This document shows positions 1-5,785 of a stretch of 6,615 bases of DNA, piece by piece. The position numbers and the translations under genes are program-made. How positions within the stretch are numbered: the stretch's first letter is position 1; each line of letters opens with the position of its first letter. Below the pieces are notes generated by a model. The model was not told the origin of the DNA and made no database searches. It saw nothing but the letters and a program-made list of their open reading frames with translations. Location of the stretch: assembly GCA_032250675.1 (NCBI GenBank), contig JAVVEY010000132.1:1-6615 (forward strand), given 5' to 3'. The stretch comes from Gaopeijia sp032250675. Its GTDB lineage: Bacteria > Gemmatimonadota > Gemmatimonadetes > Longimicrobiales > Gaopeijiaceae.

Positions 1-245
1 CATCATTCTGTCCAAGTCACACTGCACCAACGAGATGCATGAAATATAAAGGGGGTTTTTGCGGCCTTCTGCAGCGCCGCTCAAGCGCGATCGCGGGCTT
101 CCGAGATCTTCGGGGGTGGCCCGCCTCCGCCTCGCGCGGCAGAGCGCACGGAGCCGCGTCGCACGGCGCCGAGCGCAGTGGGGGTCGGACCTTCCCGACT
201 CCGTCGACCCGGAATCCGTCCATGGCTGGATGGGACAGATGTTGC

Positions 246-380
246 GACGAAGGGGACCGGGACGAAGAGGGCCGCGACGAAGGCGACCGCGATGAAGGGG
301 ACCGGGACGAAGAAGACCGCGACGAAGGCGACCGCGACGAAGGGGACCGGGACGAAGAGGACCGCGACGAAGAAGTCCCC
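246..380. repeat. Tandem repeat: nine 15-bp units arranged as three 45-bp superunits
   Basis: Nine consecutive 15-bp units follow the consensus GACGAAGRSGACCGS. They alternate as type A (GACGAAGGGGACCGG; 246, 291, 336), type B (GACGAAGAGGRCCGC or its GAA variant; 261, 306, 351) and type C (GACGAAGGCGACCGC; 276, 321, 366). The sequence is thus three copies of a 45-bp block, with the last C unit degenerating to end in AGTCCCC. Plus-strand frames give Asp-Glu-Gly/Glu-Asp-Arg repeats or Lys-x-Thr-Ala-Thr repeats, and a minus frame gives Arg-Ser-Pro-Ser-Ser repeats. No frame is clearly the coding one. Confidence 0.9.
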
Positions 381-539
381 AACGGAGGAGACTGGCACGA
401 CGAGAGTGCCAGGAAGAGTGACGTGCCCCGACCTCGACGGGGGCTTCCGTACGCGCCGGCATCTATGCACCTATGCACGTCTGCACCTCCGTCCAGCCCC
501 GCTGAGCCCGCGTGGCCACGCCTGCCTTTCCGCGCCCGC

Positions 540-587
540 AAGCCCGCCCGTAAGCCCGCCCACAAGCCCGCCCACAAGCCCGCGACT
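540..587. repeat. Four-copy 12-bp tandem repeat
   Basis: Four 12-bp units start at 540, 552, 564 and 576 with consensus AAGCCCGCCCAC; the second and third are identical, the first ends GT and the last ends GCGACT. In the plus frame that is open from 39 to 719 the repeat reads Lys-Pro-Ala-(Arg/His/Thr), similar to tails of bacterial histone H1-like proteins. That frame lacks any other recognisable protein feature, so this is recorded as a repeat only. Confidence 0.85.
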
Positions 588-637
588 GCGTTCCCCCGAA
601 GCCCCACCCGCGCTCACACGTCCATCCCGCCGCCCCC

Positions 638-655
638 GCGTTACCGCGGTAACGC
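638..655. repeat. Perfect 18-bp palindrome downstream of the operon
   Basis: GCGTTACCGCGGTAACGC is its own exact reverse complement; the flanking bases (C at 637, C at 656) do not extend it. In RNA it can form a 7-bp stem closed by a CGCG tetraloop. It lies about 110 bases past the deacylase stop, so it could be a terminator hairpin lacking a U-tract (the minus strand continues with G-rich sequence). It could equally be a symmetric protein-binding site for a neighbouring gene. Only the symmetry itself is seen. Confidence 0.6.
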
Positions 656-764
656 CTCGGCGACCAGCGGCAGCTCATCCCGACCCGGTTCCGGCGTACG
701 GGCCTCGGGTGCGACGTGATCGTGATCTGGACCCGGCGGATGTGGGCGCAGCGGTGAGACGACG

Positions 765-2585
765 CTACCTCCCGACTCCCCGCGTCTCCGGCCCCTGCAA
801 CGCCCCCGGCCCCCGCAGGAATCGCCCCGGGCGCGCGTCGGTGAGCGCCCCGCCGCGCATGACGGGCACGCCGTTGACGAGGAGATGCACGATCCCGCGC
901 GAGAGTCGGTGGGGATCGGTGTAGGTCGTGACCTCCCCGATCGACTCGGGGTCGAAGAGGACGAGGTCGGCGAAGTAGCCCTCGCGCACCAGGCCGCGTC
1001 CCTTCAGGCCCACGCGGTCGGTGACCGCCGAGGTCATCTTCCGGACCGCGTCCTCGAGGGGGAGCACTCCCTCGTCGCGCACGTACTTCCCGAGGATGCG
1101 CGGATAGGTGCCGTAGCTCCGGGGGTGCGTCGCCCCCGTCGCGAGCTCGGGGTCGTGCGCGCCCGAGTCCGAGCCGACCTTGATCCACGGCTGGCGGAGT
1201 GTCTCGCGCACATTCTCCTCGCTCATCGCGAAGTAGACCATCCCGGCATTCCCCTCCTCGAGGAGGAGATCGATCGCGACCTCCGCCCACGGCCGGCCGC
1301 GCCGGGTCGCCACCTCGGAGAGGGTGCGGCCGACGAGCTCCCGATTGCGGTCCGACACACTCGTGATCATCGATCCCTCGGGGCCGGCGAGGCGGCACCA
1401 GTTCTCGTACGCGTCGGCCGGACCCGTCGTCATCTCGGCCACGATGCGCGCGCGCGAGGCCGGGTCACGCAGCGTCCGGCGCAGCCGATCGTCGGCACTC
1501 GCCCACGGGGGGAGGCACGCCTGCAGACTCGTCGAGGCCGCCGTATAGGGGTAGAGCGCCGCCTGGATGTCGACCCCCTCGGCGCGCGCCTCGTCGATCC
1601 GCCGGATCGCGTCATCGAGGAGGTGCCAGTTCTCCCGCCCCGCCGCCTTGAGGTGATAGATCTCGATCGGCACGGAGGCGCGGCGTCCGATGTCGATCGC
1701 CTCGTCGATCGCCCCGAGGAGCCCGTACGACTCGCTGCGGATGTGTGAGATGTAGACGCCGCCGTAGCTCGCCACCACGCGCGAGATCTCGATGAGTTCG
1801 TCGGTGCCGGCGAAGGCTCCCGGCGGGTAGATGAGCGCGGAAGCCACCCCGAGCGCGCCATCCTCCATCGCGCGCGCCGTGACCGCGCGCATCGTGTCGA
1901 GCTCGGCGCGCGAGGGCGGGCCCTCGCGGAACCCCATCGCGTAGCGGCGCACCGTCGTGCCCCCGATGAAGGAAGCCACATTGAGCGCGACCCCTCCGGC
2001 TTCGATCTCTTCGAGCCATCCGCCGAAGCGGTCCCACTCCGCGGAACGGCGCACCGCCGTCGTGTCGCTCCAGGCGGGCGGGCCTTCGTTGTACGCCTGC
2101 CAGGGGGCGGGGGTGTTCGACTCTCCCATGATCTCGGTCGTGACGCCCATGAAGAGCTTGTTGACCGCCCGCCCGTCCTCCAGGAGCGCCTCGTCCGACT
2201 GCCCGTTGAGATCGACGAATCCGGGGGCGACGACGAGCCCCCGCGCATCGATGAATTCCCGCGCCCGGGCCGGGTCGAGCGTGCCGGTGGGGGCGACGCG
2301 CACGATGCGGTCCCCCGCGACCGCGACATCGGCCCACCGCCACGGATTCCCCGTGCCGTCGACGACCCGTCCCCCCGCGACGAGGTAGTCCCACTCGACA
2401 TCGGGGGGGAGAGGGGTGGGGGCGCCCGGCGTGGGCGCGGGTGAAGCGCACCCGGCGAGAGACACCGCGACGAGCGCGAGGACGGTGACCGGCGTCCGCG
2501 ACACCGACGTGCTCCCGGCAGGGGGGCGACGACAACGCATGGCAAGTCTCCACGGGCGCAGGTGGCTCATCTTTCGCTCGCTCAT
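765..2585 (-). CDS. Lipoprotein N-acyl-D-amino acid deacylase (amidohydrolase superfamily, COG3653)
   Basis: This 606-residue exported amidohydrolase belongs to the N-acyl-D-amino acid deacylase (D-aminoacylase) group, which frees D-amino acids from N-acyl derivatives. A signal sequence (hydrophobic core about 31-44) ends in the lipobox LAGC46, followed by a Pro/Ala/Thr linker, so it should be membrane-anchored outside the cytoplasm. The dihydroorotase-like N-terminal segment DYLVAGGRVVDGTG, the GVTTEIMGE155 turn, YISH281IRSE, IYH311LKAAG, GSD473SGAHD and the C-terminal HPRSYGTYPRILGKYVR and ADLVLFDP blocks match the family. Oddly, the usual GFxDxHxH metal motif reads GFVDLN127GQ129, so the weakly held second-metal ligands are absent while the main-site residues (E155 in place of Cys, H281, H311, D473) remain. 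The start at 2585 gives an ATGA overlap with the racemase gene; ATG 2540 is a good alternative. The exact substrate is uncertain: N-acyl-D-amino acids are suggested by family and by the downstream pathway genes beside it. Confidence 0.87.
   Translation of the reverse strand: MSERKMSHLRPWRLAMRCRRPPAGSTSVSRTPVTVLALVAVSLAGCASPAPTPGAPTPLPPDVEWDYLVAGGRVVDGTGNPWRWADVAVAGDRIVRVAPTGTLDPARAREFIDARGLVVAPGFVDLNGQSDEALLEDGRAVNKLFMGVTTEIMGESNTPAPWQAYNEGPPAWSDTTAVRRSAEWDRFGGWLEEIEAGGVALNVASFIGGTTVRRYAMGFREGPPSRAELDTMRAVTARAMEDGALGVASALIYPPGAFAGTDELIEISRVVASYGGVYISHIRSESYGLLGAIDEAIDIGRRASVPIEIYHLKAAGRENWHLLDDAIRRIDEARAEGVDIQAALYPYTAASTSLQACLPPWASADDRLRRTLRDPASRARIVAEMTTGPADAYENWCRLAGPEGSMITSVSDRNRELVGRTLSEVATRRGRPWAEVAIDLLLEEGNAGMVYFAMSEENVRETLRQPWIKVGSDSGAHDPELATGATHPRSYGTYPRILGKYVRDEGVLPLEDAVRKMTSAVTDRVGLKGRGLVREGYFADLVLFDPESIGEVTTYTDPHRLSRGIVHLLVNGVPVMRGGALTDARPGRFLRGPGALQGPETRGVGR
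2548..2551 (-). promoter_or_regulatory. Shine-Dalgarno GGAG supporting an alternative start of the deacylase at 2540
   Basis: GGAG on the minus strand sits seven bases before an in-frame ATG at 2540, which is codon 16 of the longer reading. Starting there gives a compact lipoprotein signal of 31 residues up to the lipobox cysteine, a more usual length than the 46 residues from ATG 2585. The upstream start has GGAGGT twelve bases away (2598-2603), GAGG four bases away (2590-2593), and the coupled ATGA overlap. Both starts are plausible and both yield the same mature lipoprotein. Confidence 0.45.
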
Positions 2586-3706
2586 GAGGCCTCGATGACC
2601 TCCGTGCGGGCCGCTTCGGCGCGGATTCGATCGACCTTCGGGCGGACGCCGATCCCGGGCGAGGCCAGGGGGGTGATCCGGCCGGGCTCGGAGAACTCCC
2701 ACTCCGGCTCGACGAGGTCCTCGTGCCAGTACCGTCGGCTCTCGGAGATGTCACCCGGAAGGGTGAAGCCGGGGAGGGTCGCGAGCGCCACATTGTGCGC
2801 GCGCCCGATCCCCGACTCGAGCATCCCGCCCACCCACACCGGCACCTTGCGCGCGCGGCAGATGTCGTGGATGGCGAGTGCGTTGGTGAAGCCCCCGACA
2901 CGCCCCGGCTTCACATTGATGACCCCGCAGGCGACGACCTCGAGGGCGTGCATCGCGTCTGCGGCGTGCCGGATCGCTTCATCGAGGCAGATCGGGGTCT
3001 TCAGGCGCTTCTGCAGGATCGCGTGGTCGCGGATATCGTCGTGCGCGAGGGGTTGCTCGACCATCATCAGATCGAAGGCGTCGAAGGCGCGGAGGTGCTC
3101 GAGGTCGTCGAGCGTATAGGCGGAATTCGCGTCGACCATGAGGGCGATCTCCGGGAAGCGTTCGCGCACCGTCTCGACCATCGCGACGTCGCGTCCCGGC
3201 TTGATCTTCAACTTGATCCGAGCATACCCCTCCTCGAGGTGGCGCTCGATCCTCTCGGCGAGCGCCGCATCGTCGCGCTGGAGTCCGACCGAGACGCCCA
3301 CCGGGACCGATCGGAGTTCCCCCCCGAGGGTCTCCGCCAGGGGGCGCTCCTCGAGGCGTGACCAGAGCTCCCACGTCGCCATCTCGATCGCGGCCTTCGC
3401 CATCGGGTGGCCGCGCACCCACGCCATCGGGGCGAGGACTTCGGAGGGGTGATGGAACCCGCGCCCCACGACCGCGGGCGCGAGGAAGTCACGCAGGACG
3501 TGCCACGCCGTCTCCGTCGTCTCGTACGAATAGCCCGGGTCCTCGGAGGCGACGCACTCCCCCCACCCCATCTCCCCCTCGCCGTGCACCGTGACGATCA
3601 GGATCGAGCGCGCCTCGCGCGCCCCCGAGCTGATCTCGAAGCGTTCACGGAGCGTGAGGGGGATCACGCGGAGTTCGATGCGGTCGATGCGGGCCGTGGT
3701 CGTCAT
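2582..3706 (-). CDS. N-succinylamino acid racemase / o-succinylbenzoate synthase, enolase superfamily
   Basis: This 374-residue enolase-superfamily enzyme is close to Amycolatopsis N-acylamino acid racemase (368 residues) in length and motifs. The N-terminal capping domain covers about residues 1-125 and the barrel the rest. Catalytic residues are all present: K165-L-K167 (RIKLKIKPG), metal ligands D192 (MVDANSAY), E217 (VEQPL) and D242 (CLDEAI), and K266 (INVKPGRVGG), then WVGGMLE297SGIGR. R269, three residues after the second catalytic lysine, matches the second-shell arginine reported to favour racemase activity in NSAR/OSBS enzymes. It would interconvert N-succinyl-D- and N-succinyl-L-amino acids by two-base proton transfer in the cytoplasm. 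ATG 3706 is the start: it opens ten bases after the GNAT stop, no nearby in-frame alternative exists, and the ribosome site is weak. Its TGA overlaps the deacylase start (2582-2585). Menaquinone o-succinylbenzoate synthase (menC) is the alternative. No other men gene is in the window and the neighbours favour the racemase role. Confidence 0.9.
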   Translation of the reverse strand: MTTTARIDRIELRVIPLTLRERFEISSGAREARSILIVTVHGEGEMGWGECVASEDPGYSYETTETAWHVLRDFLAPAVVGRGFHHPSEVLAPMAWVRGHPMAKAAIEMATWELWSRLEERPLAETLGGELRSVPVGVSVGLQRDDAALAERIERHLEEGYARIKLKIKPGRDVAMVETVRERFPEIALMVDANSAYTLDDLEHLRAFDAFDLMMVEQPLAHDDIRDHAILQKRLKTPICLDEAIRHAADAMHALEVVACGVINVKPGRVGGFTNALAIHDICRARKVPVWVGGMLESGIGRAHNVALATLPGFTLPGDISESRRYWHEDLVEPEWEFSEPGRITPLASPGIGVRPKVDRIRAEAARTEVIEAS

Positions 3707-3716
3707 GCCGTGATCG

Positions 3717-4589
3717 TCATCCGGAGAGCGGGGGTTCGAGTCCACGAACCGGCGGGAGGTCGCGGTGGAGAAGACGGTATGCCGGAGGGCCGTCCGGGGT
3801 CCGGCGGACTCCTTCGACGCGCCACCCGCCGGCGAGCGCGGGCGCGAGCGCGGCGCGGGTCGCCGTCCGCCAGAGCCTGGCCTCGCCGGGTCGTTCGCGC
3901 TTGAGGCGCTGGAGGTCGGAGGGGATCGGGACACGGTACTCCCGACCGGCCTCCGGGGGCGTGACCCCGGGCGCCTCCGGGTCGACGTCGGGCTCCCCCC
4001 GCGGCGTGAGAGAGAAGGCGAAGATCGCCGGCGTCGTCGGCCACGCCGAGGGGGGGAGGTCATCGCCCCGCGCCGCGGCCGCCACCCGCTCGTCATCGAG
4101 CGCCCAGCGCGCAACGAGACGGTCGGTGCCGACCCCGGTGTGGAGCGGCGAGGTCGAGCCGCCGTACATCTCTTCGACGTACCCCGCGCCGGTCGCACCG
4201 AGCTTCTCCAGGTTGAGCCATCCGTTGCGCGCCTCGAGCGGGTCCCACGTCCAGAGCATCGTGCGCGCCCCCGCCTCGAGCGCGCGCGTCCTCTGGTGCC
4301 ACTTGAGCCGGCTGCCGACGCCGGCATCGCGCACTCCCCGGCGCACCGCGAGGATGTCGGACCAGTGCACGAGCTCTCCCTCGCGCACCCCGGTAATCCC
4401 GAAGACGAAGCCGACGAGCGCGTCCCCGTCGAAGGCGCCGGCGGCCACCCCGCCGGACCACTGCGCCACCTTCTGCAGCGAGGCGGGCACCCCTTCGCTG
4501 AACCCCGGCCCCCAGATCTCGTCCTGGAAGGCGAAGGCGGCGCGATACTCGTCCATCCCGCGCAGGTCGCGGATGACGACGCGCGTCAT
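3717..4589 (-). CDS. GNAT-superfamily acyltransferase (COG3375 type), probable D-amino acid N-succinyltransferase
   Basis: This 290-residue protein resembles the COG3375 branch of GNAT acyltransferases. The acyl-CoA-binding motif A is at about residues 78-101 (DILAVRRGVRDAGVGSRLKW), with the RxxGxG-type pyrophosphate loop as R84-GVRDAGVG. It is followed by the branch's characteristic TWDPLEARNGWLNLEKLGA (114-132) and SPLHTGVGTDRLVARW (147-162). The C-terminal third (about 165-290) is family-specific and Pro/Arg-rich. The start at 4589 is set by the ATGA overlap with the M20 gene, and no Shine-Dalgarno is evident, consistent with translational coupling. A much longer in-frame reading extends upstream to 5477 but is only the antisense-free shadow across the M20 gene. 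In Geobacillus, a GNAT enzyme beside an N-succinylamino acid racemase transfers succinyl from succinyl-CoA to D-amino acids, and this protein's position between a racemase and an M20 enzyme implies the same job. The donor and acceptor are inferred from context, not from binding-site residues. Confidence 0.82.
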   Translation of the reverse strand: MTRVVIRDLRGMDEYRAAFAFQDEIWGPGFSEGVPASLQKVAQWSGGVAAGAFDGDALVGFVFGITGVREGELVHWSDILAVRRGVRDAGVGSRLKWHQRTRALEAGARTMLWTWDPLEARNGWLNLEKLGATGAGYVEEMYGGSTSPLHTGVGTDRLVARWALDDERVAAAARGDDLPPSAWPTTPAIFAFSLTPRGEPDVDPEAPGVTPPEAGREYRVPIPSDLQRLKRERPGEARLWRTATRAALAPALAGGWRVEGVRRTPDGPPAYRLLHRDLPPVRGLEPPLSG

Positions 4590-5785
4590 CGGAGGCCGTC
4601 GTCGAGGGGAGCAGCGAGGAGCGCCGCGAAGAGCGCGATCCGCTCCGGCACGCGGTCGATCACGAGGTGTTCGTGGTCGGCGTGCGCGCCGTCTCCCACC
4701 GCGCCGAGTCCGTCGAGGGTGGCGGTCAGCGGGCTCAGCGTGTTGCCGTCCGACCCTCCGCCGACCGACGCCTCCTCGATATCGAATCCGAGGGCGTGTG
4801 CGGCGTCGCGCGCCCGCTCCCAGAGGCGCTGGTTGCGCGTCGTGCGCTCGAAGGGCGGGCACACCCGCCCGCCGAGGATCTCGAGTCGTACCCCCTCGAC
4901 CGCCGAGGTGAGCCCCGCGATCGCCGACTCGATCTTCAGCGCCGCCTCCTCGGTGACGACGCGCGCATCGACGTCGGCCTCCGCGCGCGCGGCGACCACA
5001 TTGGCGCGGGTTCCCCCCGAGACGCGCCCCACATTGACGGTGGTGCCCGCCGCGGGATCGTTGAGGCGGTGCAGCGCGAGGGTGGCGTGCGCGAGCGCCT
5101 CGATCGCGCTCCGCCCCGCCTCCGGGTCGAGGCCGGCGTGCGCGGAGCGGCCGTGCGCGATCACGCGGAAGCGCAGAATCCCCTTGCGCGCCGTCTTGAG
5201 CCGCCCCTCCTCGCCGAAGGCGGGCTCGGCCACGAGCGCGCGCTCGACGATGCGCCCCAGGCGCCGCACATGCCGCTTCGAGTCGGGGCTCCCCGTCTCC
5301 TCGTCGGAGTTGAGGAAGAAGAGGGGGAGCGCCGCGGGCGTCACCCCGGCGTCGGCGAGAACGTCGAGTGCGACGAGCGCCTGCGCCACGCCCCCCTTCA
5401 TGTCGAAGACCCCCGGTCCGTGCAGCCGCCCCTCCTCGACGCGCACCGGCATCGTCTCGAGGGTGCCGACGGGCCATACGGTATCGACGTGCCCGATCAC
5501 GAGCTGCAGCGGCGCCCCGTGCGGTCGCTCAGGCGGGAGGGCGAGGAGGTGTCCGGGGGACGTCTCGTCGCGGGCGTCGGTGGCGGCGTCGGCGCGGCTC
5601 CGATCGGGGATCCTCCGCACGCGGAAGCCTCGCGCCTCGAATTCGGGGATGAGGCGATCGAAGACGCGCTTCACTCCCGGCCCGCACCCGGTGGGGGATT
5701 CGATCTCTGCCAGCTCGCGGATCAGCGCGAGGGCGGAGTCGGCCCGGCGCCGTGCCGCGGCGAGGAGTGGATCGTCCCGGGTCAT
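4586..5785 (-). CDS. M20-family metallohydrolase, probable N-succinyl/N-acyl-L-amino acid deacylase
   Basis: This 399-residue protein is a dizinc M20 peptidase/deacylase of the carboxypeptidase G2 / ArgE / DapE group. Metal and catalytic residues are visible in order: GH99VD101T, GVFD128MKGG (bridging Asp), DE162E163TGS (general base, then ligand), AE187PA, and GAH368AD near the C-terminus. The segment from about residue 196 to 305 is the dimerisation/lid domain and carries the typical SAH216AG histidine. All expected metal ligands are present. There is no signal peptide, so it should be cytoplasmic, unlike secreted carboxypeptidase G2. The start is fixed by the ATGA overlap with the upstream gene, with AGGGA nine bases upstream (5795-5799). 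Its own stop overlaps the GNAT gene by the same ATGA. Sequence alone would allow a glutamate carboxypeptidase or acetylornithine deacetylase. The adjacent GNAT and racemase genes make an L-specific desuccinylase of N-succinyl amino acids the best inference. Confidence 0.88.
   Translation of the reverse strand: MTRDDPLLAAARRRADSALALIRELAEIESPTGCGPGVKRVFDRLIPEFEARGFRVRRIPDRSRADAATDARDETSPGHLLALPPERPHGAPLQLVIGHVDTVWPVGTLETMPVRVEEGRLHGPGVFDMKGGVAQALVALDVLADAGVTPAALPLFFLNSDEETGSPDSKRHVRRLGRIVERALVAEPAFGEEGRLKTARKGILRFRVIAHGRSAHAGLDPEAGRSAIEALAHATLALHRLNDPAAGTTVNVGRVSGGTRANVVAARAEADVDARVVTEEAALKIESAIAGLTSAVEGVRLEILGGRVCPPFERTTRNQRLWERARDAAHALGFDIEEASVGGGSDGNTLSPLTATLDGLGAVGDGAHADHEHLVIDRVPERIALFAALLAAPLDDGLR

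Larger units (their letters stand above)
1..764. other. Region without a supported gene, low-complexity repeats
   Basis: No gene is called here. Beyond the two tandem repeats and the palindrome, I see a short A/T-richer stretch at 1-60 (with GAAATATAAAGGGGGTTTTT at 41-60) that contrasts with the very GC-rich remainder. It could belong to a promoter, but no convincing -35/-10 pair is present on either strand. Open frames exist (plus 39-719, plus 178-924 from a GTG, minus 607-17), yet they are dominated by repeat-derived or Arg/Pro/Ser-rich sequence, overlap one another, lack good ribosome sites, and two of the overlapping frames run into the deacylase gene. No tRNA, rRNA or CRISPR pattern was found. 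Confidence 0.6.

Noticed and set aside
61..80. GCGGC...GCCGC inverted repeat next to a TTTTT run as an intrinsic terminator
   Set aside because: The T-run precedes the stem on the plus strand and becomes an A-run after it on the minus strand, so it has the wrong geometry in both directions.
39..719. Plus-strand 226-codon open frame as a real gene
   Set aside because: It consists largely of repeat-derived charged sequence and Pro/Arg/Ser-rich stretches, has no domain or strong ribosome site, and overlaps several equally open frames on both strands.
2586..2702. N-terminal extension of the deacylase to ATG 2702
   Set aside because: The added 39 residues lie inside the racemase coding region and would place the signal peptide far from the N-terminus.
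2582..3706. Annotation of the racemase as menaquinone menC
   Set aside because: No other men gene is present, and the GNAT and M20 neighbours plus the KPGR motif point to N-succinylamino acid racemase; OSBS side activity is still possible.
4590..5477. Upstream in-frame extension of the GNAT gene
   Set aside because: It runs through the M20 gene, is Arg/Gly/Ala-rich with no domain, and the ATG at 4589 with the ATGA overlap begins exactly at the conserved GNAT sequence.
4586..5785. M20 protein as a secreted carboxypeptidase G2 (folate/glutamate-specific)
   Set aside because: It has no signal peptide and sits in an N-succinyl amino acid gene cluster; family motifs alone do not support that specificity.
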